A program made the position numbers and the translations under genes. Shown here piece by piece: positions 44,216-56,788 of a stretch of DNA of 64,000 bases. The stretch comes from Cristatella mucedo (Eukaryota; Bryozoa; Phylactolaemata; Cristatellidae): positions 2,985,001 to 3,049,000 of the forward strand of contig WPIO01000032.1 in assembly GCA_009760855.2 (NCBI GenBank). Direction: 5' to 3'. Under the pieces are notes generated by a model. It was not told where the DNA came from, did no database searches, and saw nothing but the letters and a program-made list of their open reading frames with translations. Position 1 is the first letter of the stretch, and the number at the start of each line of letters is the position of its first letter.

Positions 44216-45351
44216 TAGACAACGTGAAGAAAATGTTTCATGTTTGGACTTATTATAGGATGCTGGGTCGCGAAAGAATAGATATTTTTGCCCTCCCGTT
44301 TAAGGTACATAGTCCGGTTGTTCAGTAGGCAGAGATTTTAAGCTAACCAACTGGTGGATTGTTAGCTGCATATACTAATAATGTATTTGATATAGCAACC
44401 TCACAGAACTCAATCTCTTTCTAGGCAGTGTACATTTTCTGCAAAGGAAGCACGTTCGATTGGTTGGTGGTAGCATGCTCAATGACTACAAGCGTAACAT
44501 GGTTAGGGTGACATGCACACGGTCAGCATGCAAATATGGTTAGTTGCAGCACGAACAGTGTCAGCACTCATAAGCACATAGAGGACGAATCATATGGACC
44601 CATTAGATGCTGTGACAAATAAATGCATTTCAAGTTTTCATTTAATTGTGGTTAATTCAGGATGTGTCGTGTCTCAAGTTGGAAGTGAGTTCCAGGCTTT
44701 GGGAACATACGAACGAAAGGCACGGTCTCCAAAGGATTTGAGCTTGGTACGAGGTATAGGTAAACGATAAAATTCCGAAAAGCCAGTGGTACGGTGTTTA
44801 TACTGGTGGGGAGTAGATCTGATAGGTAGGCTGGAGCCAAAGAATGAAGAGACCTGAAAGTCAGGGGCCAAACCTTGAACTCGATGCTTTGCTGTACTGG
44901 GAGCCAGTGCAGGTCGGCGAGAAGTGGTGTGATGTGACAACGGCAACGCACACGACAGACAAGCCTAGCTGCAGACTGAGCACCAGCTGATTGCACATGC
45001 CTGTAGGCCAGCAAGCAGTGAGTTACAAATGTCGAGACTGGATGTCCCGAATGCACGGACCAATTTAGATGTCTTATCCCTGTCTAGCAAGCCCAAATTT
45101 TAGCAATGTTATGTAGCTAAAAGTAGGCAGACGACTGGAACTGATGTGGTCGTCTAATGAAAGGTCACTTAGGAACAGGACGCCTAGATTTTGTGCAGAT
45201 TCAACAGGACATGTGCTGGCAGAGCCGATTGTGAGCTTTAACCTTTTTAATTTCTGGATCACACTTGGTTTGCCCATTCCCAGTAAGTTAGTTTTATCAT
45301 CATCCAGTTTAAGAAAGTTTGATGCCTTCCATATGCGGATATCATCAAGGC

Positions 45352-47146
45352 AACCTGTGGCCTTTCTTAAAAGGTTCTCTGATGTTTCTGCCTGTGATGT
45401 GGCTGCCTGAATAAGGTCTAGCAAAAAGAGCTCGTCTCCTGAAGACCCTATACCTTCATCTCTGTGGTCTTCACTTGCAGACCAACTTAGCCCTGCCATA
45501 ACCAAGATTTTTAATGCTTCTTTGGGAAAAGGGTTCGTCCCTAAGTCCTTCAAATCTGCAATCGTTAGACCTATTCTTAAAAAGAATGGATTAGACACAG
45601 AGGTTCTAGCAAACTATCGTCCAGTTTTCCTTCTTCCATTCTTATCAAAGATTCTTGAAAAAATTGTTGCTAAACAGCTAGTTGAACATATTGAAAATAA
45701 TGGAATGTCAGAAACATTTCAATCAGGTTTCAAGAGGCAGCACTCTACTGAAACTGCTCTCCTCCGTGTTAACAATGACATTCTACGTGGCAACGACGAC
45801 GGGAATGTCACTGCCCTAGCTCTGCTAGATCTGTCTGCTGCCTTCGACACCATTGATCACGAAGTTCTGCTTGAACGATTGAGAACAACGATCGGTCTGG
45901 CAGACGAAGCACTGGCGTGGTTTAAATCATACTTGTCTGATCGTGTTCAATCCGTGTCGTGTGAGGGTCAGGTCTCAGACATGAGAAGGGTCACCTGTGG
46001 AGTCCCTCAAGGGTCTGTACTTGGTCCCTTGCTGTTCTCCATTTATACGCAACCTCTGGGAAAAGTGATTAAGGCCCACGGAATAGGATATCACTTCTAT
46101 GCTGACGATACTCAGTTGTATTTGTCATTTAAACCGTCGGAATCTGCTGCAGCAACTGAGAAACTGAATGCTTGCCTTGCCAATATTCGATCCTGGATGT
46201 CGGAAAACTTCCTGAAATTAAATGACGATAAAACCGAACTGCTTCTCATAGGACACCCTAAGCGTGTGGCTGGATTAAAAGGCTTTGCTGTTCTAATAGG
46301 TGATGCTATTGTGCGACCTTCACCACGTGCTTGTAATCTAGGTGTCGTGTTCGACAGCTTCCTCAATTTCAAAAGTTTCATTCAGAAGACTGCCTCTACA
46401 GCTAGCCATCACATCCGATCCCTATCCAAGATTAGAAGCTGCCTCCCACAGTGGCTTGTAAAAAATTTAACTAGCTCTTTAGTTCTGTCTCGGCTTGATT
46501 ATTGTAATTCCTTTTTGGCTGGGCTACCAAAGAAAGCTATTATGCCACTACAGCGGACTATGAATATGGCTGCAAGGCTGGTCTTCAAGTCCCAGCGGTT
46601 TGAGCACGTGTCACCTTTGCTGAAAGAGCTAGGATGGTTGCCGGTTGAGCAAAGGATACAGAGCAAAGTTCTTACGCTGACCCACAAGGCCCGCCACGGC
46701 TTGGCTCCTTCATACCTAGCTGAACTGCTACATCAGTTTCAGCCTGTTCGCGCCCTCATGTCCTGTGTGGACAATAAATTAGCTGTCCCATTCCTCCGCT
46801 TAAAGACAGTTGGCGACAGAAGCTTTAGCTCTGCAGGTCCTTGACTGTGGAACTCGCTTCCACAATTCTTACGCAACGACATCTACTCTCCAACTGCCGA
46901 CTATGGCACATCTTTTTCAGCGGTCCTGAACTGCTACTTCTATGCTACTCTCTACCTCAACTGCTCTCTTAACTCTTCTATGCTTCCCGCTTTCTCTTTG
47001 TTGTGTGAGACGAAGTCTGTTGGCTACCGAATGCGTACCGAAAGCCGCTTAGGCTGTGAGTGCGCTATAGAAAACTCTCCTGCGTAACACCCACATGGTC
47101 TTTATGACTTTGTGGAGTTACAGACGGAGATACATTACATTACATT
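45352..47146 (+). mobile_element. LINE-B, best copy, nested inside LINE-A
   Basis: It starts within the RT N-terminal region (FSDVSACDVAA, then a TGA at 45408) and reads through RT to the 3'UTR, TTATGACTTTGTGGAGTTAC and AGACGGAGATAC with (ATTAC)n ending at 47146. The endonuclease is absent, so it is 5'-truncated. High similarity to 14395-14996 and 61192-61459 suggests recent activity. Confidence 0.9.
45522..46844 (+). pseudogene. LINE-B reverse transcriptase, 440-codon open frame
   Basis: Polymerase of a CR1/L2-like LINE. Motifs in order (residue numbers of this frame): AIVRPILKKNGLD (about 13-25), [56 protein letters not shown] (about 107-126), CGVPQGSVLGPLLFSIYTQP, then [11 protein letters not shown] with YADD at 193-196 (46098-46109), [14 protein letters not shown] and SRLDYCNSFLAGLPKKAI. 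All catalytic Asp residues are present. It ends at TGA 46842, where the 14.4-kb copy has AGA (AGPRLW), so the C-terminus is lost by a nonsense change. The true element frame begins upstream, beyond another TGA. Confidence 0.85.
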
Positions 47147-49077
47147 AAACAGCAAGGGAGTTTAGTGAAGTCGAACGTGCCGAAGAGCTGGAAGGGATCA
47201 AAGCTAAGATACAACTGAGCTCATCTGCATAGAAGTGAAAGCTTAGATTGTGCCTGGCAATCACATCGGCAAGAGGAAGAGTATAAACCGTGAAAAGAAC
47301 CGGACCAAGCACAGAGCCCTGAGTTACCCCATACTTCAGTGGTTCCTCGGATAATCTGTGTCCGTTCACATCAATACTCTCGAGTCCCCCACTAGATAGG
47401 ATCTGAACTATTGCCATGCAGTGCCAGTGATGCCCATCAAGATGAGAAGTTTTCAAGAAGGAATTAGTGATCAATAAAAGCTGCCGAAAAGTCAAGGAAA
47501 ACGAGTAGAGATACTCTACTTTAGTCGGCTTTCCTTGGTAGGTCGTGATACACCTGAAGCAATGCTTACTCTGTAGAGTGATTAACTGTGAAACAGATTG
47601 GAACTTGTTAGAAAGTTTTAAAGTTTCAATATACGAGTTCATCTGGTTTGCCACGACTCGCTTTAGTGTCTTTGATAGGAAAGTAGAATGGAGACTGGGC
47701 GCAAGTTGCTAAAGTTCTTTTGGTCTAGTATTGCCATCTTGATTAGTGGCCTGACTACAGCCTTTTAGAAAGGTGCTGAGACATGACCTGAGGCTAATGA
47801 CATTTATGATGTTAGTTATGCATGGCAGCAGCAGACTGATGCATCGTAGAAGCGGGACCCTTGGGAATAGGGTCTAGTGAGCTATTTGTCTTTTCTGATT
47901 GGGATATGAGCCTCGGAACGAGGTCATTCGCGGCCTCCTTGAATTAAGACGTCGAGGTGCTATATAGAATTGAGGGACAGGATTGTAGGGGGTTGCTGCA
48001 ACCCTAGGGAAACACTACCGTCTTGCCTATCTTGTTGATAAAGAAGCTAGAGAAGCTATCAGCTAAAATGTCACAAGGATCACTAGGTAAGGATCTAACC
48101 TGGGAGTGGGTTAACGAGATGATTTATCGTAGACATCAGCACTGTTGGATTGTGCACATGTGATTCAACGGCGTTTGTATAGAAGCTAGTATTGGCCTTT
48201 GCTAGGATCAATTGGTACGATGTACAGTAGTCCTCGTATGCCTGCCGATGGACAGACAGTCCTGATCTTTTGTATACTTTTTCAAGCTTTCGCTTAGTCA
48301 ACCTATCTAGTTTAATGTCTGCGGTAAACCATAGGCCGGATCACAAGTGAGCTGTTATACTTTGAAACACAGCCCCCTATTAGTCGATCCTAGAGTGTAA
48401 AAGCTGGTTGTGTATAAAGAGTGTTTGGAACCGCTGATAAAAGTTTCTCAGGCTTCATATTTTGTAGCGTCATTTGAGCTACAATAAAGAGTTGCTTGAG
48501 ATAAGAAACTACCTCTAAAACGGGGGATGTTCTATTATTTGTAACGATCTGCGGCAGATACTTACCGTGAGGTATTGAATACACCCTGATATTTTTCTGC
48601 TGGCTGGTAGAAATAGTTCCAAGGTATGGGCAATATTGATTACTTTTGTGTTCTATTATCGGCATAGCCACTGTATTGGTTTAAGTATCAATAGCAGCGA
48701 GGCCCAGACGCCATTATTTATGCTATGAAAGACTCAGTCTAACGCTGGTTGATAGGTTCTTATAGGCACTGATGCTCTAGGCTACGCAATGGCCTAAGAT
48801 AAATGTGTTAAAAATGACAAACTGTAAATTGCTTAAACGGAAAACAGGGACTTATAATATTTATAATTGAGGCTAGCAACAGATCTATGTATCTCATAAA
48901 AACTATTGTGAAAAGGTTAAGAAGATTAGTCCTTCTAGGCTAAGCCACATTTTGCGTTGACTTCAATGTATACAGGCATTAAGGAGGAGAAAGAGGAAGT
49001 GCTGGGCTACATGGGCCTGCAATCTGACAGGAATGACAGCGGTATGATGGAGTCTCTCGTAATGGCTAGGTGTTTCA

Positions 49078-49222
49078 GCAACCTCATTTTTATAGCGTTA
49101 GAAGTGCCCTAATGGTAATCACTACCGCTTGTGGTGGGGAATGAAGGATTTTCTGCGGCTGGACTTGAATCCAGGACCTGGGTCATAAAAAGCGAGCATC
49201 TTACCTTCTCGACGAAAATATC
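49078..49222 (-). mobile_element. SINE-1, diverged
   Basis: The complement has GAAGGTAAGATGCTCGC, box B-like GATTCAAGTCCAG, CCACAAGCGGTAGTGATTAC and GCTATAAAAATGAGG. Confidence 0.65.
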
Positions 49223-49568
49223 ACCTACGATGAATTTGTTGAAGGGCGGTTTTAAGTAACCGTTGGGATTGGATCTCTTTGCTGTATTCTTGTTTGTGAG
49301 TGAATAAGGTGGTAGATGGTAGACAGTAGCACTTTTGGACCCCCGATCTGTTATTAGACTCTTTATTTATAAAATGTAATATTGGCCGTAGCTAAACAAA
49401 TTAATTAATGCAGCCTACAGTAATCTTCAAATAATTTTTATTGGTAAGGAGTCCCGAATATTTTGACTATCCTTTGAAGGCCACGTCTACTTTTCCTTGC
49501 TTTTATTTGTCAGGCATAACTAAATTGCATCTTGTTTGGGACGGAGCCGACGTTTATTTGGAACTTTC

Positions 49569-49740
49569 GTTTATGTTGAAACTTTAAACCTTGCCAACAA
49601 GTTCCAATCTTTTTTACAGTTAATCACTCTACAGAGTAAGCATTGCTTCGGGTGTATTACGACCTACCAAGGAATGCCGACTAAAGTAGAGTATCTCTAC
49701 TTGTTTTCCTTGACTTTTTGGCAGCTTTTATTTATTAGCT
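49569..49740 (+). mobile_element. LINE-A RT internal fragment
   Basis: GAAACTTTAAACCTTGCCAA, then CACTCTACAGAGTAAGCATT and ACCTACCAAGGAATGCCGAC align with 27736-27900. No tail is present. It resembles the minus copy at 47480-47650, and both may derive from one sub-variant. Confidence 0.75.
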
Positions 49741-50059
49741 GAGCAAATTCATCGAAGTAGGGTGCTGGATAGCTTTTTATTTAGCATCTCAACAAAGAAG
49801 GAAGGTCAGTAGAAGGGTCAAGATGAATAAAAAATTCATCTTAGATAGCATCAAAATAACGAGACTTTAGGTTTCCTGACTTGCATATGATTTTGGAAGC
49901 CAAAAGGATACCAAGTTCCGAGAGAATGAAATCTGCATACGAACTGATGAGTAGAAATACCTGACGAAAAGGTACCGATACAGAAAATTGAAAGAGAAGA
50001 GAAAACATGCTCATCAATGTTTCTTTTATATAGTAAGACTTGCAATTGAAATAACAAAA

Positions 50060-52340
50060 ATATGAAGTTTATAAAGCGCCCTCAGGGAAGAAATCTCTCT
50101 CTGGGCAATGTGCATATGCTGTAAAGGCAGCCTATAAATGGCTTAGCGATAACATGCATACCGGTCAGCAGGCGTAAGCATACAAAAGACAATTCGCACG
50201 TATCAAGGAATTACAATGAGTTAAATGTGCATTTATAGCTTATACTTGAATTTAATTAAGCAAAGAAATATCACGACATTAGTCAAAGATGAGAAACAGG
50301 CTTTGGAAGCTTAAGAAATAAATGTACAATCTCCAGAGAATTTAAATTCGTGTTGAGGAACAGCTAAACGGCTTGAGTCAGAAGATCGAGTGGTACGTAA
50401 ACATAAAAGTTTAGCCTCATTGGGAAGCAGTTTGGACAGGTAGACCAGAGTACTATAACTCATTTCTATAGTGCCTAAGCGTACTTTACCTCTATTCAGG
50501 ATCTTGACATATGCCACGGAGATCGAGCCCACAACCTAGGCCAGACATTGGACGGGCGAGCACTTTAATTAGTGGGTCAAACCAGCATGGCAGGCTGGAG
50601 CCAGAGAATTAAGAAACCCTAAAAGTAAGTGACAGAAGCTTAAAGTTGATACGCTGCTGGATTAAGAGCCAGTGCAGATCGGAAAATTGTTATAAGTCAA
50701 AGCAAAGTTACAACTGAGTGTCATCTGCATAGAAGTGAAAGCCTAGATTGAGCTTGGCAATCGCATCGGCAAGAGGGAGAGTATAGACTGTGAGAAGAAG
50801 CAGGCCGAGCACAGAGCCCTCAGGTAACTCTTACTTAATAAGTGGTTCCTCGGATGATCTTTGTCCGCTGTTCACGTCAATACTCTGCTGTCTCCCATTA
50901 AGATAGGTCCTGAACCATTGCAATGAAGTACCTATGCTGCCCAGGAGAGATTCAAGACGCTCAAGAAGGACCTTGTGATCAATAGTATCTAAAGTTGCTG
51001 AAAGATTAAGCAGAACAAGCAGAGAGACATTACCCAAGTCGGCTTTCCTGAGAAGATCGTTATACACCCTAAGCAATGTTTGACTCTGAGGAGTGATTGG
51101 CTCTAAATCCAGACTGGAACTTACTTGCTGGGTTAGAGATCTCAATAAAAGAGTTCAGTTGGTCTGCCACAACTTGTTCCAGTGCCTTTGATAGGAATGG
51201 GAGTAGGGAGACTCGACGGAAGCAGCTCAAATCCTCTTGCTCTAGCGTTGCTTTCTTAATTAGTGGGCTTTCCCTTCAGCAGTGTACTGCAGAGAATAAA
51301 GGGACCGAAAAGAAAGTAAAAAAGCCGATATTCGATACTCTTATGAAGATCCAGTGCATGTCGGTGAGAAGTAGTGTAATGTGGCAACTGCAACGTTAGT
51401 GGCAGACAGGTCTAGCTGCAGAGTTTTGCACCTGATGTTATTGCGCAGGCCGTATCTGGAAGTGGTGAGTTACATAAGCCTTGAATGTGAGAATAGAGGC
51501 AAAAATGGCTATACATTGCAAGCTTTTTGGACCACATCAGATCAGATGGGCTATCAAAATTGACATTGAAATCCCCTAGAAAAAGAAAGGGGATTATGCC
51601 TAGTTCAAATAACTGAAATTCAAACAGGTCACAGATGAAACTTGGATTCTGCCTTCTGAGCGATCAAATACTACCACTATCTGCAACTTTGCTAGAAAGA
51701 GAGCCTGATATTCAAATGATTGCTTAGGTAGAACCAAGAAAGGCTTATTATTGAAGGAGGTACTGGCAACATGAGCAACTCTGCCCCCAGGTTTCAGGCA
51801 TTTCACAGCCCGATAACAGGATAAACTTTCGCGAGTAGCATCGATTATAGCAGTGTAGTTCTTTGACTTCTTAAGTCAGGCCTGAGTAACAGTGAAAACG
51901 TCAAGAGGTTCGTCAAGTATCACACAGCTTACAATTATTGCTTTGTTGTAGCCAGAGCGGACATTCCAGAGGTACAAGTTTACAGACAATGGTTGGCGCT
52001 GGATTTATCGCTACTGAGTTAGATATGTAAGCACGAGCTGTAATGGTAGAAAGGGGTAGTGGTTAGATAGGTCAAACACCGCTCCAACGAGAGACCGTTT
52101 GGTGTTACTATTATTAACAGTGGTAAAGGTGTTAGCCTGACAATGGCAGCCCGATCTGTTACCGTCGTGCGTTCTGCAGGCAGCACCTGACTCGAAAGCT
52201 GTGACAGAGACTATTGCAGGACTTGCAGTATTACTAGGTGAATGAGCACGAAGGGAAACCAAGCATGCGTAGGAATACTGAATTCCTCTTGCACCAAAAA
52301 CCGGACATGCAGGGGCCTAGTGCGATGACTACGATGCCAT
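50060..52340 (-). mobile_element. LINE-A, minus copy reaching the 5' region; rearranged
   Basis: Reading the complement: a 5' segment (52340-52010), then endonuclease beginning VNLYLWNVRSGYNKAIIV (about 51985) with DVFTVTQA, and GDFNVNFDSPSD near 51570. Then an out-of-order RT C-terminal piece (51480-51340), RT (51290-50690, [23 protein letters not shown]-like), the C-terminal end and the tail near 50065. SINE-2 interrupts it at 50460-50590. It shows the N-terminal half of the endonuclease, which the 26.4-kb copy lacks. Confidence 0.8.
50460..50590 (-). mobile_element. SINE-2 inserted in LINE-A
   Basis: The complement reads TTTGACCCACTAATTAAAGT, GCTCGCCCGTCCAATGTCTG, box B GGGCTCGATC and a diverged tail GATCCTGAATAGAGGTAAAG. 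LINE-A sequence continues on both sides. Confidence 0.75.
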
Positions 52341-53489
52341 AGGTGGTAGCCAATTTCGTGCATAATCACACATAGTACTGACAGGGAAGTTAGGGAAAAT
52401 TTCTCTCAGGTATAACCTACACTTAAAATGGTGTGTGATTTTGAACTACTTGCTATAAAGTACGTATGGTATACAGACAATTGTCCTGAAGATTGAACAC
52501 ATTATACATAAAAAACCTTTGTTACAGCTGCCAATCACTGGTCGAAGAATCTCAATATCGGTTTCAACGATATTTATAGTTATCTGCAGAAGGTTAGTCA
52601 GGTCAATTTGGTTGCTTATGTGACCTGTGGTGAGTTGTTAGCTAGCAAAAATTAAGGCTGAGTTCATCTAGACGTATTTAATCTGAAATACAGCAAGGAA
52701 AAAGAAGCAAACTTGCATGATATCAGGTAAAGTCAGCCGCATACTTATCAAAAGTAATCGAAAAGAACAGTGCCTGTTGCATATTACGAAACAATGGCCT
52801 AAAGGCAGGCAGTCTTACAATAGAGCTTTGTAGTTCTCATCTTAACTTAAATATGGCCCTATACTATAATATAAGCTATAATATAATAATGGCTTTTTTT
52901 CTCATCTTCAATCCAGTTTTCCCCATATTTTGACTCCGATGTCTTAGCCTAAGGGTAACGTAGAGACCTAGGATGGCTAACTGGCGGTGGATGGCTAAAC
53001 TAGGATTCTTGGAAAAACAGAAGGGGCTTGAACGGCTGTGACACTTGTTGAAGTGGTCCAAAATAGTGCATTCATCATTACTCACGGTGAACTTCAGCGT
53101 CCTCATCATCTTACCTTCAACGGTTTATGCTTAATCAACATGTATGGAAATGTGTACCTCAGCAGTAAACCTTAAAAATTAACGCTGCTGCTTTCGAGAT
53201 TATGACTTCCTTGCCAAAATTTATGTAATTGCCTTTTCATGGCGTTATTACAGAAGCCTGAGCGAAGAGGTTACGCTAGATAATTGCTCACAATTATGAA
53301 TGGGTACGTTGTATATACGTAATATGCTGCATGGAAAACCGTTACATTTCTTATCAATTGGAAAACAGATTTTATGGAGAAGGTAGGTAGATAGAGGACT
53401 AAAGCACTACTAGATAACTGATCTGTAATTGAACTATTTCGCAAGTAATATAAAGTTGGCCGTAACTATCATCAAAATTTATCATCATT

Positions 53490-54300
53490 AAATTTAAGAA
53501 TGTTTGCTGCCATCCATGTGCGGATATCATCAATACATGCTACAAGAGAGTTGAAAGAATTCGACATGCTTGAGGGCTAGAAGTAAAACAGACGTCTAAC
53601 TGAATGCCATCCGCATGGAAGCGATTGTGCCCAGCAATCATATCGGCAAGACGGGGAGTATGAACCGTAAAAAGAACAGGACCCAGCACGGACCCCTGAG
53701 GTACCCCGTACTTCAAAGGTACCTCGGACGATTTGTGTCCACTATTTTATCAATACTCTGGACTCTCCCACTGTAATCTGTTCTGAACCATTGCAATGGA
53801 GTGCCAGTGATGCCCAGGCGAGGTGACAGGCGCTCAAGAAGGACTTGGGGATTGATAGTATCAAAAGCTGCCATAAGATCGAGCAAAACGAGCAGAGATA
53901 CTCTACTTAAGTCTGCATTACTATGTAGGTCATTACACACCCAAAGCAATGCTGACTCTGTGCAGTGATTAGCTCTAAAACCAGACTGGAACTTACAAGA
54001 ACGGTTTGAAGTTTCAATATGTGAGTTCAGCTGGTCTGCCACGACTCGCTTCAGTGTCTTTGATAATGTGATGCAGTCAGTAGCTGTTGTGCAGATGTTA
54101 GTCTGACACCGTTAGCCCAATCTGCTACCGCCGTGTGTTCTGCAGGCAACACCTGACTTGAGAGCTCTGACAAAAACTACTGGAGGACTTGAAGTAGTAA
54201 TAGGTGAATAAGCACGAATGGAAACCAGAATGCGCACGAGTACTGAATCCTTTGAGCACCAGAAAACGGAGTAGCAGGTACCTAATGCGATGAAGACAAC
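53490..54300 (-). mobile_element. LINE-A with internal deletion
   Basis: 53490-54066 is RT on the complement ([54 protein letters not shown]). Then 54085-54300 matches the 5' segment at 52125-52310, with the endonuclease missing between them. The 3' end is lost after the codons for DDIRTWMAA. Confidence 0.78.
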
Positions 54301-54857
54301 GCGACAGCTGAGGCTTGCACGTTCTTGAAAAATACTGAGAGTAAACGGGACAAGATTCTCTTCGAACGCTTACAATCTAAGTCTCTTTGAATTACTTAAA
54401 ATAAATTACGCATGGCTTGGACGATAGACCTGGAGATTGAATATATTGCACATGAAAAACAGTCCTCTCTGCTGGCAATCATTAACCTTGAAAAATCAAT
54501 ATTTTGTAAAGATATCCATAGTTTCCCAGCAGAAGTTATTAGCGAGAGAAAATTAAAGCTGGGTCAATCTAGGGTTAATGTTAGTCTGAGTTGCGGTAAA
54601 GAAAAAGAAAACATCTTGCATTGAAAGTCAGCCACATACTATTCAAAAGTCAGACGGCCATGAAAATACAGTACTTACATTTCCCAGTGGTAAGTGGAAA
54701 ACTAGAGTGCCTTTGGCAGCGAATAAAGCGATAGCTTGAAGGCAGTGGTCCTCTGCAATCAATTTTCCCAATATTTCTAACACCCATATCTTAGCTTAGT
54801 TATATAATAAACACCTGGCTAGGGCTAAATGGCCACGTGTAATAATAATAATATAAT

Positions 54858-55026
54858 ACTAGCTGATTTAACAGCCTTTTTTTTTGTATAGCGATAGAAG
54901 AGCCCATACGCCTATCACCAGCGCTTGCAGTGAAGGATCGCCCACCACCGAATTCGAACCCACAACATCGCGGCCGAGGTCGTGAAAAGGAACCGCCTTA
55001 CCTAGGGAGCCATTACGACTCGCAAC
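54858..55026 (-). mobile_element. SINE-1
   Basis: The complement shows GAGTCGTAATGGCTCCCTAG, GTAAGGCGGTTCC, box B GGGTTCGAATTC, GGGCGATCCTTCACTGC and the tail AGGCTGTTAAATCAGCTAG. An (AAT)n tract adjoins its tail at 54840-54855. Confidence 0.85.
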
Positions 55027-55329
55027 GTGTGGCTAAATCATAATTCCTGGCAAAGTAAAAGGGGCATGAACGGCTACGGCTTTTGTTGAGGTAGCCCTGC
55101 CAAATATTTTTTGGAAATATCTAAGGAGAACTTCAGCCCCTCATCATCTTACCTCTCCCTGCTTGTGCTTCATAAACACGTACAAAAAAATATGTACCTC
55201 AAAAGTAAATCTAAAAAAACTAAAACAGGGTTTTTTTAAGGTTAAGATTTTTTTCTCACCCAAACTGAAAGTAACTGCCTTTTCACGGCATTGATACAGT
55301 AGCTTGAATCTGTGTAATCGTTCTGAAGT

Positions 55330-56592
55330 TGTGAAGTCGTATGTCAGTGGGAGACTCGTGGGAGAGTGTTGATGTGAATGCACAAAGATAAACCAGGAGC
55401 ATCTGAAATATGGAGTAACTCAGGAATCGGTGCTTGGTCCTGTTCTTTTCACGGTTTATACTTTCCATTTTGCCGATGTGATTTCCCGGCACCATCTAGG
55501 CTTTCACTTCTATACAGATGACACTCAGTTGTACTTTTGCTTTGATTCCCCCAGCCCTGTAGCATGGTAAGTTCTCTCAACTCCCGTGCTGTACACATTG
55601 ATGAAATCCACTCAAGGATGGCAGCAAACGTTCTTAAATTGAATGATCATAAAGCAAAGTTGCAAGTTATGGACAATCCAAGTGTGATTCGAAAATTGGT
55701 AAGGCTGACGCTTAAAATAGGCTCTTCCAGCTTATTTGCTGTTGAATCTGAGCGTAATCTAAATGTCATGTTCCAAAGTGACCTTTCATTCGACGACCAC
55801 ATCAACTCCACAGTCAAGTCCGCCTACGTTCAACTACGTAGCGAGCCTAAAATTCGGCTTGTTCAGTCAGGGATACCACATCTAAATTAGTCCCTGCAGT
55901 TGTGACATCCCGTCTTGACATCTGTGACTCACTGCTTACTGGTCTACCGGCCTGAGCATCAAGGCACTTACAGCTGGTTCAAAAACGCTGCAGCTAGGCT
56001 CGTCTGTCGTGAGCATATCAGTTGCCTCATCACACCACTTCTCGCCGACATGCATTGGCTCCCAGTGAAGCAACGCATCGATTTCAAGGTCTTGTCACTC
56101 ACTTTTGGATCGTTTACTTCTTTGGCTCCAGCGTACATATCATATCTACTGGCCCACCAAGGTAAGCATTGTGCCACCCGCTTTTCGGAATCTATCTGTT
56201 TACCCATACCTCGTGGAGATCTCGAATACTTTGAAGACTACGCCTTTAGTTCGTACGCTCGTTAAAGCTAGACCTCACTCCCGCGTTGCTTCACGACATA
56301 TCCTAACTTACCTACATTTAAAAAGAAATTAAAAAACACATCTGTTTATCACAGCATTTAGTGGGTTCATGTGATTCGTCCTTTTCGTGCTCATGCGTGA
56401 CACTGTGCATACTGCCACTGATCAAACTTGCATGCTGACACTGCGTGTCCCTATAACCATGCAGTTATTGCTGTTTATTGAAAATGCTTCCACTAACCAT
56501 TCGATAGCGCTTCCTTTGCAGCAAAGGTATAGTACCTAGACAGAGGTTTTAGTTCTCCAAGGGCGCTATATCAAATTTATTAACATTATTAG
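55330..56592 (+). mobile_element. LINE-A, 5'-truncated + copy
   Basis: It begins at CAGTGGGAGACTCGTGGGAG and runs through RT to a degenerate tail (GTACCTAGACAGAGGTTTTA and GTTCTCCAAGGGCGCTATAT). The catalytic box at 55511-55522 reads YTDD. Open pieces at 55564-55890 and 55915-56265 carry LKLNDHKAKLQVM and [20 protein letters not shown]. Confidence 0.85.
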
Positions 56593-56788
56593 TATACACT
56601 CGTGGAAAGAGGTTACACTACATTTTTGCTCATAACATGAATAGAGGTGTTGAATGAATGTAATATGCTGCATGGAAAGCCGTTGCATTTATTATCAGTG
56701 GAAAACAGATTTTAGTTTGCGTACCAAACAGAGCAGGCACTTTGACCGAATGAAAATCTTCTGCACGAAAGTGACAACTGAACACATC

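Larger units (their letters stand above)
44370..48345 (-). mobile_element. LINE-A, minus copy split by a LINE-B insertion
   Basis: The tail is at 44370-44420, and 3'UTR and RT C-terminus continue to about 45350. RT then resumes at about 47146 and runs to 48345, where the complement starts with GGCCTATGGTTTACCGCAGA as at 27020. The two halves join at the codons for [11 protein letters not shown], which the insertion breaks. Minus open pieces include ADVIARHNLSFHFYAD and LPLADV. The frame is broken elsewhere as well. Confidence 0.85.

Noticed and set aside
34650-48345. CRISPR-like array from repeated GCACTTGATAAAGCGCCCTC motifs
   Set aside because: The repeats are dispersed LINE-A tails at irregular spacing in animal DNA.
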